Source of the DNA: Streptomyces aquilus
GTDB lineage: Bacteria; Actinomycetota; Actinomycetes; Streptomycetales; Streptomycetaceae
Assembly (NCBI RefSeq): GCF_003955715.1
Contig: NZ_CP034463.1
Span: 1,116,001 to 1,180,000, forward strand
Length of the DNA stretch: 64,000 nucleotides
Direction: 5' to 3'
The position numbers and the translations under genes were made by a program. Positions 15,498-23,411 of this stretch are shown in pieces. The notes under the pieces were generated by a model. That model saw only the letters and a program-made list of their open reading frames with translations, was not told the origin of the DNA and did not search any database. Each line of letters opens with the position of its first letter. The stretch's first letter is position 1.

Positions 15498-16475
15498 TCA
15501 CCACCGCCCCACCTCGGTCCCGACGATCGGCTCCGACGGCCTTCCGTCCACGCCCACCGGCACATCCCCGGCCAGCATCACCCGGTGCATGGTCCGGGGA
15601 AGGCCGAGGTGGGCGTTGTCGCTCGGCGCCAGGTGGATGGTGGCCCGGTTGTCCCAGAACGCCACACTGCCGGGCTCCCAGCGGAAGCGGACCGTGTACT
15701 CGGGCCGTACCGCCTGCTCCAGCAGCATGTCCAGCAGGGCCCGGCTCTCCGCCCGGGAGACGTCGGCGAGCTGTTCGACGTAGTAGCCGTTGACGTACAG
15801 GATCCGCTCCCCCGTCTCCGGGTGGACGCGGACCAGCGGATGCAGCGTGGCGACCTGGTGGTCCAGGAGGTGGCGGACGTAGGCGTCGTCGCCGGGGCGG
15901 GGCTGGTAGCCGACGCCGAGCCGGTGCTCGGCGCGCAGGCCGTCCACGAACTCCCGCACGGGCGCGGAGAGTCCGGCGTAGGCGGCGGCCAGGTTGGACC
16001 AGGTGGTGTCGCCGCCGTAGGGCGGGACGGTCTCGGCGCGCAGGATCGTCGCGGCCGGCGGGTCGATGCGGGCGCCGTGGTCGCAGTGCCAGCCGCGCAG
16101 CAGCGTGTGCCGGCGGCGTTGCAGCCACTCGTCGTGCTCCATGCCGAACTTCCCGCCCAGCTCCAGCCGGTCGGCGGTCGTCTCGACCTCGGGGAAGTCG
16201 GGCGGCGAGGCGCTGCCCCGCTTGCGCAGCACGACCGGCGCGCCGAACCGCCGGGCGAACGCCACATGCCCCGCGTGATCCAGCTTCTGGTCCCGGAAGA
16301 ACACCACCTTCCACCGCAGTACGGCCGCACGGATGGCGGCGACCACGGTGTCGTCGAGCTCTCCGGCCAGGTCGACGCCCGTGATCTCCGCGCCGATGTG
16401 CCCGGCGACCGGTTTCACCTCGATCCCGGGCGCCGCCTCCGCCGCCGTCGGGTCCCTGTCCGCATTCGTCGTCAT
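15498..16475 (-). CDS. TauD/TfdA family Fe(II)/2-oxoglutarate dioxygenase
   Basis: Encodes 325 residues. The TauD fold is recognisable: VVFFRDQKLDHAGHVAFARR near residue 60, the metal motif H-x-D in WHCDHG, the distal His in DNRATIHLAPSD, and the 2-oxoglutarate-binding Arg in RTMHRVML. It oxidises a substrate with O2 and 2-oxoglutarate, releasing CO2 and succinate; members act on taurine, aryloxyalkanoates or alkyl sulfates. It is the third gene of a tight minus-strand run (GH32, kinase, this gene; gaps of 20 nt each), so it may be co-transcribed with the fructan hydrolase, although a functional link is not obvious. Confidence 0.9.
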   Translation of the reverse strand: MTTNADRDPTAAEAAPGIEVKPVAGHIGAEITGVDLAGELDDTVVAAIRAAVLRWKVVFFRDQKLDHAGHVAFARRFGAPVVLRKRGSASPPDFPEVETTADRLELGGKFGMEHDEWLQRRRHTLLRGWHCDHGARIDPPAATILRAETVPPYGGDTTWSNLAAAYAGLSAPVREFVDGLRAEHRLGVGYQPRPGDDAYVRHLLDHQVATLHPLVRVHPETGERILYVNGYYVEQLADVSRAESRALLDMLLEQAVRPEYTVRFRWEPGSVAFWDNRATIHLAPSDNAHLGLPRTMHRVMLAGDVPVGVDGRPSEPIVGTEVGRW

Positions 16476-16495
16476 GGCGAAGATCGTGTCAGCGA

Positions 16496-17092
16496 TCACC
16501 GGCCCTGGCGACAGCGCCTGCCGAGGATCTCCTCGACCAGGTCGGTCACGGACCGCCCGGTCGTGTCGAGCCGGCACAGCCCGGCCGCGTCGACGGACTC
16601 CCGCACCAGCTCCTGGAAGCGCCTCGCACGCGCGAGGAACCGGTCCACGAGCCGGCGCTCCTCCTCCGTCGCCTCCGCGTACCGCGCCGACGCGTGCATC
16701 CGCTCGGCCAGCGCCTCCTCGTCCGCGGTGAGCCAGACGGCCTCGGTGTGCGGGGCGCCGAGCGCGGCGACCCGGCTGGGCCACAGCGCGGAGCCTTCGA
16801 GCACCAGGCCCGGTCCCTCACCCTCGGCATGCTCGGTGACGATCTCCTCGATGCGCGGCCACAGCCGGGCGTAGTGGTCGAGCACCGAGTCGATCAGCTC
16901 GTCGACGCCGAGGGTGCCGTAGTGCTCGGCGACGTGCGGCGGCACCTCCCGGTCCGGTGTCCGCCAGGGCCGGCCGGGATGGCGGGCCAGCAGATCCGTC
17001 GGGCGGTACGTGAAGCCGAGCCGCTCGGCGGCGGCCCGGGCCACGGTCGACTTGCCGGTGTGGGAGGTCCCTCCGATGAGCAGTACGCGCAT
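16496..17092 (-). CDS. P-loop ATPase/kinase of unknown substrate
   Basis: Encodes 198 residues starting MRVLLIGGTSHTGKSTVARA, a Walker A motif (GGTSHTGKS) at the extreme N-terminus as in small-molecule kinases (shikimate- or adenylylsulfate-kinase-like). A helical lid region rich in Arg and Glu (ASARYAEATEEERRLVDRFL) follows, and the end contains CRLDTTGRSVTDLVEEIL. It resembles AAA-type or chloramphenicol-phosphotransferase-like proteins annotated generically in Streptomyces. Substrate unknown. It lies between the secreted GH32 gene and TauD, with 20-nt gaps to both, on the same strand. Confidence 0.8.
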   Translation of the reverse strand: MRVLLIGGTSHTGKSTVARAAAERLGFTYRPTDLLARHPGRPWRTPDREVPPHVAEHYGTLGVDELIDSVLDHYARLWPRIEEIVTEHAEGEGPGLVLEGSALWPSRVAALGAPHTEAVWLTADEEALAERMHASARYAEATEEERRLVDRFLARARRFQELVRESVDAAGLCRLDTTGRSVTDLVEEILGRRCRQGR

Positions 17093-17112
17093 CTCATCGA
17101 CCCTAGAGGACC

Positions 17113-18669
17113 TCACACGGTGAACTCCCGTATCACCGTGTTCCGGAACACCGCCGTCCCGTCGATCGTGAACAGCGCGAGCCCGGTGTCGACCAGATAC
17201 GGGAAGGCCTCCGACGAGTGCACGTACCGCCCGTCGTCCACGAACATCTCGACGGACGTCCGGTCGACCAGGATGCGCAGCTTGACCGTGCGGGCGGAGC
17301 GGTCGAAGGGGCTGTGGCTCTCCTGCCACCTGCCGGAGGTGTCGGGGTTGACGGTGTTGCGGCGGTTGAGGAACGCGTAGTCACCGTAGACACCGGCGTC
17401 GATGTGCCGGCCCCCGTCGGCGGAGCGGCGCAGCTGGAGGCCCGCGCCGGTCAGCGACTCCCAGGTCACCTCGGTGGTCACCTCGTAGGAGATGCCCCGG
17501 TAGTCGAGGAGGCGGGTGCCGGACACCGGGAGGTCGCCGAGGTCGATCGTGCGCGAGACGTGGTCGTCCAGGGCGGCGATCGGGCGCGAGGCCAGGTGGT
17601 AGGTGCCGGAGGCGGCGCGCTTCAGGGTGATCTCGCGGACGATCGAGTCCGTTCCGTTGAAGCCGTCGCAGTCGATGGTGGGGGTCGTGTTGGCGTAGTC
17701 CCAGTTGTTGAGCCAGCCGATCGCGTAGCGGGCGCGTGCGTCGAGGGTGCCGTTCGCGCCCCGCTTCTCGAAGGTGACGGCCCCGTACCAGTCCCAGCCG
17801 TGGTCGAGCCACTGCGGGTCGTTCGCGTCGGGGGTGAAGGTCGTGCCGTCGAAGGACCCGGTCCAGTAGGCGTAGGTGTTGGGCAGCCCGGCCCCCTTGC
17901 CGTTGGCGCTGACGCCCAGCACCCACTTCACGGTGCCGTCCGAGGCCGTGATGCGGAACAGGTCGGGGCACTCCAGGACGCCGATGCCGTCCTTGACGAA
18001 CCCGCCCGCGTACGTCCAGGACTTGAGGTCCGCCGAGTGGTAGAAGCCGACCTTGGTGTTCTCGGCGAGGGCCATCACCCAGCGGCCGCGTTCCTCGTCG
18101 CGGATCACCTTGGGGTCGCGGAAGTCGCGTACCCCGGGGTTGGGGAGCACCGGGGCGGTGCCGTGGTCGCGGAAGGTGCGGCCGCCGTCGGTGGAGTAGT
18201 ACAGGAACTGCTCCTGGTGGTCGGTGCCGCCGCCGGGCGACATCGTGACCAGGACGACCACCGCGCCGGCGCCGAAGCCCGCGGTGTTGTCGGTGTCGAC
18301 GACCGCCGAGCCGGACCAGACGTCACCGTTGACGGTGGTGTCCTTCGGGACGGCGATCCCCCGGTCGGTGAAGGAGACCAGGTCCCTGCTGGTGGCCAGC
18401 CGCCAGGCGGTGCCCGCCTCGGTGCCGGCGGTGAGGTAGTCCGGGTTGTAGAGGTAGTAGTAGTGGTACTCGCCGTTGATCCACACCGGCCGCTGGGGGT
18501 CGTTCTTCCACTGGTCGGGGACCGTGAAGTGGTAGGCGGCGCGATAACTGGCGCAGGTCCCGGCCGCCTTGGGCTTCGCCGCGGCCGGTGCCGCCGGCAG
18601 CAGCGCACCGGCCGCGCCGGCCGCCGATCCCGCGAAGAGCGCTCTTCTGGAAAGGCTGGAAAGTCTCAT
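17113..18669 (-). CDS. Secreted GH32 fructan hydrolase (levanase/inulinase type)
   Basis: Encodes 518 residues. A twin-arginine signal (SRRALFAGSAAGAAGALLP) directs export. The GH32 five-blade domain carries the nucleophile Asp in QWKNDPQRP, a variant of the usual WxNDPNG, the stabiliser in DFRDPKVI and the acid/base Glu in ECPDLF. A C-terminal beta-sandwich with VDRTSVEMFVDDGRYVHSS completes the fold. It should release fructose from levan, inulin or sucrose outside the cell, feeding the ABC importer encoded divergently. A GTG two codons upstream (18675) is an alternative start. Control is probably by the LacI protein at 23374-24438 through two operator copies just upstream. Confidence 0.9.
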   Translation of the reverse strand: MRLSSLSRRALFAGSAAGAAGALLPAAPAAAKPKAAGTCASYRAAYHFTVPDQWKNDPQRPVWINGEYHYYYLYNPDYLTAGTEAGTAWRLATSRDLVSFTDRGIAVPKDTTVNGDVWSGSAVVDTDNTAGFGAGAVVVLVTMSPGGGTDHQEQFLYYSTDGGRTFRDHGTAPVLPNPGVRDFRDPKVIRDEERGRWVMALAENTKVGFYHSADLKSWTYAGGFVKDGIGVLECPDLFRITASDGTVKWVLGVSANGKGAGLPNTYAYWTGSFDGTTFTPDANDPQWLDHGWDWYGAVTFEKRGANGTLDARARYAIGWLNNWDYANTTPTIDCDGFNGTDSIVREITLKRAASGTYHLASRPIAALDDHVSRTIDLGDLPVSGTRLLDYRGISYEVTTEVTWESLTGAGLQLRRSADGGRHIDAGVYGDYAFLNRRNTVNPDTSGRWQESHSPFDRSARTVKLRILVDRTSVEMFVDDGRYVHSSEAFPYLVDTGLALFTIDGTAVFRNTVIREFTV

Positions 18670-18687
18670 GGCCACAGGACTGTGCGG

Positions 18688-18727
18688 CCTAACACGTTAA
18701 AGGTCAAGGTTTCTAACTCGTTAAAGG
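18688..18727. promoter_or_regulatory. Paired operator copies upstream of the secreted GH32 gene
   Basis: Two near-identical 16-nt elements, CCTAACACGTTAAAGG (18688-18703) and TCTAACTCGTTAAAGG (18712-18727), are repeated with a 24-nt period. Each has the imperfect dyad CTAAC...GTTA(G/A) typical of LacI-family operators. A TTGACC reading on the minus strand (18702-18707) lies between them and could be the -35 of the GH32 promoter, which would place both copies over the promoter. Confidence 0.65.
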
Positions 18728-18744
18728 TGGAGCCGTCACGACTC

Positions 18745-18774
18745 TTGACAGGGGCGTGGCGCGGTTCCCATCAT
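18745..18774 (+). promoter_or_regulatory. Putative promoter of the sugar ABC importer operon
   Basis: A perfect TTGACA (18745-18750) is followed after 18 nt by a weak CATCAT -10 (18769-18774). The third operator copy begins 20 nt downstream. The -10 is poor, so this is tentative. Confidence 0.35.
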
Positions 18775-18793
18775 CTGGGGCATCAACCCTGAA

Positions 18794-18807
18794 CTAACAC
18801 GAGTTAG
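18794..18807. promoter_or_regulatory. Third operator copy at the start of the importer operon
   Basis: CTAACACGAGTTAG, a nearly perfect 14-bp dyad, ends 9 nt before the ATG of the solute-binding protein gene. It shares CTAAC(A/T)CG with the two copies at 18688-18727. Its position, downstream of the -10 and over the place where a ribosome-binding site would be, suits repression by road-block. Confidence 0.65.
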
Positions 18808-18816
18808 GCCCGTTGG

Positions 18817-20226
18817 ATGACCGACTCGCACTTCTCTCGCCGCTCGCTGTTGCGGTACGGCGCCTACGGCGCGGGTGCCGCCGCGCTGGCCGGCACCGCC
18901 GCGAGCTGGGACCGGCTCACCGGAGCCGACATACCCGGCCGCGACGACGGTTCCCTAGTCGTCGCCACCCTCGGCCCGGCCTACGGCCCGGCGGCCATCC
19001 GCACGCTCACCGAGGGTTTCAAGAAGGTCCACCCCGACATCAAGCTGCGGATCAACGCGGTGCAGGCCACCGACTGGTCCGACTTCTTCGCCAAGATCCT
19101 CACCCAGATCGCGGCGGGCACCGCCCCCGACCTCGTGTACGTCGCCACCGAGGGCGTCCAGCTGTTCGCCCAGCGCCTCGGCGTCGCCCTCGACAAGTGG
19201 GTGAAGCGCGACGCCGACGAGCTGCGCGAGTACTTCGCCGACGTCCACCCCTCGCTGGTCGAGTCGATGATGTACGAGGGCAGCCTCTACCAGCTCCCCG
19301 TCGAGTTCAACGCGGCCGACATCTACCTCAACCACCAGGTCCTGAAGCGGGCGGGCGCGTCCTTCCCGGCGGCCGACTGGACCCGTGACGACTTCACCAC
19401 GCTGCTGCGGGACATGAAGAAGTCCAGCGGTTCGCAGTTCACGCCGTACTTCTGGACCAACCGGCTGTGGGGCGGGGTCGTGCCGTGGCTGTTCGCCAAC
19501 GGCACCAACCTGCTGAGCGAGTCCAAGGCGCCCGGCGGCTCCTGGCTGTGGGACTCCTTCTACCCGGCCGCCGACCGGCAGGGCCGCGGCGGCGGTTACC
19601 GGTGGACGACCCCGCAGGCCACCCACGAACGCGTCGAGGAGGCGTACGACTATCTGGCCTCCCTCATCCAGGAGGACCTGTGCACCCGCCCCGAGGGCGG
19701 CAACGGCCAGAACCTCATCGGCGTGTTCTCCACCGGCCGGGTCGGCGTGACCCCGGCCGGCGGCTTCTGGGCGGGCGGCCTGAACCTGGCGGGCATGAAG
19801 AACGGCAGCTTCGACGTGCAGTACTTCCCGCGCTGGCGCACCCAGCGCATGCAGTTCGGCGCCGCCGGCTACGCCCTGCTGCGCACCTCGAAACTCCAGG
19901 ACGAGGCCTGGGAGTTCATCAAGTTCGCATCCCGCAGGGACACCCTGATGCGGCTCTTCGAGACCAACCAGACCACCCCGGCCCGCCGCTCGATGCTCAC
20001 CGCCGACCGCTACCGCGAGATGGGCCCCAGCCACTGGCAGGTCTTCTACGACACCCTCGACAAGTTCCCCGACACCGGGCCGATCCCCGCCCCGCCGCAG
20101 GTCGCCGAGGTCGAGCAGGTGCTGCTCAAGCACACCGGGACCGCCCTGGCCTCGCGGCGCTCGGTGGCCCCCGCGCTGCGCCGGATGCAGTCCGATCTGG
20201 AGAAGGCCATGGAGCGTGACGTATGA
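18817..20226 (+). CDS. Extracellular sugar-binding protein of an ABC importer
   Basis: Encodes 469 residues of family 1 (carbohydrate) solute-binding proteins. The N-terminus has a twin-arginine stretch, SRRSLLRYGAYGAGAAALAG, but no cysteine follows, so the usual lipobox that anchors such proteins is absent; it may be released or kept by an uncleaved signal. Typical blocks are KKVHPDIKLRINAVQATDW, FAKILTQIAAGTAPDLVYV and the EGSLYQLPVEFNAADIYLN hinge region. There is no clear ribosome-binding site; an operator occupies that place. It is the first gene of a four-gene operon (binding protein, two permeases, GH32). Substrate is inferred to be a fructo-oligosaccharide from the flanking GH32 genes. 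Confidence 0.9.
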   Translation: MTDSHFSRRSLLRYGAYGAGAAALAGTAASWDRLTGADIPGRDDGSLVVATLGPAYGPAAIRTLTEGFKKVHPDIKLRINAVQATDWSDFFAKILTQIAAGTAPDLVYVATEGVQLFAQRLGVALDKWVKRDADELREYFADVHPSLVESMMYEGSLYQLPVEFNAADIYLNHQVLKRAGASFPAADWTRDDFTTLLRDMKKSSGSQFTPYFWTNRLWGGVVPWLFANGTNLLSESKAPGGSWLWDSFYPAADRQGRGGGYRWTTPQATHERVEEAYDYLASLIQEDLCTRPEGGNGQNLIGVFSTGRVGVTPAGGFWAGGLNLAGMKNGSFDVQYFPRWRTQRMQFGAAGYALLRTSKLQDEAWEFIKFASRRDTLMRLFETNQTTPARRSMLTADRYREMGPSHWQVFYDTLDKFPDTGPIPAPPQVAEVEQVLLKHTGTALASRRSVAPALRRMQSDLEKAMERDV

Positions 20227-21176
20227 CGAACACCCAGATACCCGCCGTACGGCCGCAGCAGCAGGTGCCCGAGGCCGCCCCCGCGACCCGGCCGTCCGCC
20301 CGCGAGCGCGGGACCCGGCTGCTGGCCGCGCTGTTCCTGGCGCCGACCATCGTCGGGATCGTGATCTTCACGGTCGTCCCGATCGTCGGATCGGTCGTGC
20401 TGAGCCTCTTCCACTGGAACGTGATCGACTCGCCCACGTTCGCCGGAGCGGCCAACTACCGCGAGATGGTGAACGATTCGACCGTTCTGGTCTCCTTCCG
20501 CAACACGCTCGTGTTCATGGTGCTCGCGGTGGCGCTCCAGCTGCTCATCGCGCTCACCCTCGCCCTGGCGGTCAACGGACGCATGCCGGTGTGGCTGCGG
20601 TCGGTGTTCCGCTCGGCGTTCTTCTTCCCGCTCATCCTCTCCGCCGCGTCGATCTCGGTGGTGATGAAGTACCTGTTCAACCAGGACTTCGGCGTCGTGA
20701 ACTGGGGCCTCGGCCTCCTCGGAATCGCTCCCGTGCCCTGGCTGACCTCGGAGAACTCCGCGATGGCCGCGGTCATCCTGGTCTACGTCTGGCAGCAGTT
20801 CGGCTTCTCGTTCCTGCTGTTCGTCGGCGGTCTGAACAACATCCCCAAGGAGATCCACGAGGCCGCCTCCCTCGACGGCGCGACCGGACTGCGCAAGCAC
20901 CTCAGCGTCACGCTGCCGCTGCTGTCCCCGACCCTGCTGGTCGCCTCGGTGGTCGGCATCATCAACGCCCTCCAGGTCTTCGAGCAGCCGTACGTCCTGA
21001 CCAACGGCGGGCCCGGCGACTCCACGCGCACCGTCGTGATGGTCATCTACGAGACCGCGTTCGAGCAGTTGCGCTTCGGTGAGGCGTCCGCGGTGGGCGT
21101 GCTGCTGTTCGTGCTCGTCATGGCGGTCACCGCCCTCCAGTTCCGGCTCAGCCGGCGTTTCGTCCACTACCAGTGA
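20223..21176 (+). CDS. Sugar ABC transporter permease (MalF type)
   Basis: Encodes 317 residues with about six transmembrane helices after a 40-residue cytoplasmic N-terminus. The permease signature for contact with the ATPase, EAASLDGATG, lies near residue 215. The ATG overlaps the TGA of the binding-protein gene (ATGA), so translation is coupled. It pairs with the MalG-type permease that follows. No ATPase gene is present in the locus; in Streptomyces such importers usually share the multi-task ATPase MsiK encoded elsewhere. Confidence 0.92.
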   Translation: MTNTQIPAVRPQQQVPEAAPATRPSARERGTRLLAALFLAPTIVGIVIFTVVPIVGSVVLSLFHWNVIDSPTFAGAANYREMVNDSTVLVSFRNTLVFMVLAVALQLLIALTLALAVNGRMPVWLRSVFRSAFFFPLILSAASISVVMKYLFNQDFGVVNWGLGLLGIAPVPWLTSENSAMAAVILVYVWQQFGFSFLLFVGGLNNIPKEIHEAASLDGATGLRKHLSVTLPLLSPTLLVASVVGIINALQVFEQPYVLTNGGPGDSTRTVVMVIYETAFEQLRFGEASAVGVLLFVLVMAVTALQFRLSRRFVHYQ

Positions 21177-21192
21177 GCCGGGTGAACTCCCT

Positions 21193-22047
21193 ATGAGCCA
21201 AGCGACCTTGACCGCGAGCCGGGCACGGCACACCCTCGCGCCCTGGGCGCGGATCGCCGGACTGGCGGTCTGCGCCCTGCTGACCCTGGGACCGGTCATC
21301 TGGACCGTCTCGACCTCGCTGCGCACCCCGGCGGAGTCCTTCGACCTGCCGCCGAAGATCATTCCGACCAGTCCGACGATCGAGTCGTACCGTGGTGTCT
21401 TCGATCAGATCGATGTGTGGCTGCTGGCCCTCAACTCCACGCTGGTGACCGCTTTGATCGCGGTCGGCCAGATGATCACGGCCGGGCTCGCGGGGTACGC
21501 GTTCGCCCGCCTGGAGTTCCGTTTCAAGAAGCCGCTGTTCGGTCTGGTGCTGGCGACCATGATGGTCCCCTTGCAGGTCACGATCGTTCCGGTGTTCCTG
21601 GTGCTCAAGTCGATGGGGCTGACCGACACCCTGCTCGGTCTGATCATTCCGGCGTTCCCGACCGCCTTCGGCACCTTCCTGATGCGGCAGTACTTCCTCG
21701 GTATGCCGAAGGACCTGGGCGAGGCGGCGATGCTGGACGGCTGCGGGCCCTGGCGGACCTTCCGGTCGGTCTACGCCCCGCTGGCCACGCCCGGCCTCGC
21801 GATCGTCGGCGTGCTCGCCTTCAACTACCACTGGAACGAGTTCTTCCGGCCGCTGATCCTGGAGACCTCCGGCCAGAACTACACCCTGCCGCTGGGCCTC
21901 GTCTCGCTCCAGGGCAACCTCGGCACCGGCTCCATCTCGGTGGTCCTCGCCGGTGTCGTGCTCTCCATGATCCCCGCCGTCGCCGTGTTCGTCGTCGGCC
22001 AGCGCCCTCTGCGCGAGGGCATCACGTCCGCAGGAGTCAACCGTTGA
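21193..22047 (+). CDS. Sugar ABC transporter permease (MalG type)
   Basis: Encodes 284 residues, six transmembrane helices, with the EAAMLDGCG loop near residue 180 and the typical MalG-type N-terminal block PVIWTVSTSLRTPAESF. It starts 16 nt after the first permease gene and its stop overlaps the start of the downstream GH32 gene. Together with the preceding permease it forms the membrane channel for the inferred fructan fragments. Confidence 0.92.
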   Translation: MSQATLTASRARHTLAPWARIAGLAVCALLTLGPVIWTVSTSLRTPAESFDLPPKIIPTSPTIESYRGVFDQIDVWLLALNSTLVTALIAVGQMITAGLAGYAFARLEFRFKKPLFGLVLATMMVPLQVTIVPVFLVLKSMGLTDTLLGLIIPAFPTAFGTFLMRQYFLGMPKDLGEAAMLDGCGPWRTFRSVYAPLATPGLAIVGVLAFNYHWNEFFRPLILETSGQNYTLPLGLVSLQGNLGTGSISVVLAGVVLSMIPAVAVFVVGQRPLREGITSAGVNR

Positions 22048-23411
22048 ACGTCGACCCCGACGCCCCGCGTTTCAGGGTCCGCCCGCCCGCCAACTGGATC
22101 AACGACCCGAACGGGCCGTTCCGTTGGCGGGACCGGTACCACCTCTTCTACCAGCACAACCCCGACGCCCCCGTCCACGCGAACGTCCACTGGGGCCATG
22201 TCTCCAGCCCCGACCTCGCCCACTGGGAGCACCACCCGATCGCGCTCACCCCGACGCCCGGCGGCCCCGACGAGGCGGGCTGCTGGTCGGGTTGCGTGGT
22301 CGACGACGACGGCGTTCCGACCGCCGTCTACACCGGCATCGACCGCCGGCACACCGGCCTCGGCACGATCTGCCTGGCCCGTTCCGTGGTCCCCGACGAC
22401 GAGACCCTCACCGACTGGAAGCCGCTGCCGACGCCTGTGGTGAGCGGGCCCCCGGAGGGCCTGGACGTGGTGATGTTCCGCGACCCGTTCGTCTTCCGCA
22501 CCGGCGGACGACGCTGGGCCCTGGTCGGCGCGGGCCACGCCGACGGCACGCCCTCCGTCCTGCTCTACGACTGCGAGCGCCTCACCGAATGGCGCTTCGC
22601 GGGCGTGCTGCTGGACGGCGACGACCCGGTCGCGACGGACGTGTTCGGCGACAAGGCGGTCGGCTGGGAGTGCCCGCAGCTGTGTGCGACGGACGGCGGC
22701 GAGTGGGTGCTGGTGGTGTCGCTGTGGGACGGCGACCCGATGAGCACCGGATATCTGACGGGCCGTCTGGACCCGCACGGCGAGGGCGGATTGAGGTTCT
22801 CGGCACGCGGCGGCGGTCAACTCGACCACGGACGCGACTTCTACGCCCCCGCCGTGCTCCAGGAGGAGGACCGGGCCCTGATGTGGGGCTGGTCGTGGGA
22901 GTCCCGCGAGCAGGGCGCGATCGACCGCGCGGGCTGGGCCGGCACCCTCACCGCGCCCAGGGTCGTGGGCGTCCACACGGACGGCGCGCTGAGCGTCGTA
23001 CCGGCACCGGAACTCCAACTCCTGCGCGCACCCGAGCCGTTCGTGACCGCGCCGGGCGGACGGACCCCGCTGCCGCGGTCGTACGACCTGACGGTCACCG
23101 CGCGGACCCGCACGACCGTGGGTCTGCTGCGGTCCGCGGACGGCGCGGAACTGACCGTCGTCCTCGATCCGGACGAGGGCAGGGTGACCGTGGACCGCGG
23201 GGCGGGCGGCCCGGCGCCCGTCGTCGTGCGGGCGCCCGCACGGCAGGTGCGCCTTCTCGTCGACGGCTCCCTCGTGGAGGTGTTCGTCGACGACCGGGCG
23301 ACGGTCACCGAGCGGGTCTACCGGCGCGACGGCGACGTAACGGAGCTCACCGTGTCGGGAGCCGGGGCGACCGTCATCGGATGGGAGCAGGTCCCACCGA
23401 CGCACGGCTGA
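22044..23411 (+). CDS. Intracellular GH32 beta-fructofuranosidase
   Basis: Encodes 455 residues from a TTG start that overlaps the preceding stop (TTGA), so expression depends on coupling to the permease gene. No signal peptide is seen. GH32 motifs are canonical here: nucleophile in NWINDPNGPF, MFRDPFVF, and the acid/base Glu in WECPQLC; a beta-sandwich ending LVDGSLVEVFVDDRATV follows. It should split imported sucrose or fructo-oligosaccharides in the cytoplasm. Having both an exported and a cytosolic GH32 in one locus implies two-step degradation. The last 38 nt overlap the convergent lacI-type gene. Confidence 0.92.
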   Translation: MNVDPDAPRFRVRPPANWINDPNGPFRWRDRYHLFYQHNPDAPVHANVHWGHVSSPDLAHWEHHPIALTPTPGGPDEAGCWSGCVVDDDGVPTAVYTGIDRRHTGLGTICLARSVVPDDETLTDWKPLPTPVVSGPPEGLDVVMFRDPFVFRTGGRRWALVGAGHADGTPSVLLYDCERLTEWRFAGVLLDGDDPVATDVFGDKAVGWECPQLCATDGGEWVLVVSLWDGDPMSTGYLTGRLDPHGEGGLRFSARGGGQLDHGRDFYAPAVLQEEDRALMWGWSWESREQGAIDRAGWAGTLTAPRVVGVHTDGALSVVPAPELQLLRAPEPFVTAPGGRTPLPRSYDLTVTARTRTTVGLLRSADGAELTVVLDPDEGRVTVDRGAGGPAPVVVRAPARQVRLLVDGSLVEVFVDDRATVTERVYRRDGDVTELTVSGAGATVIGWEQVPPTHG

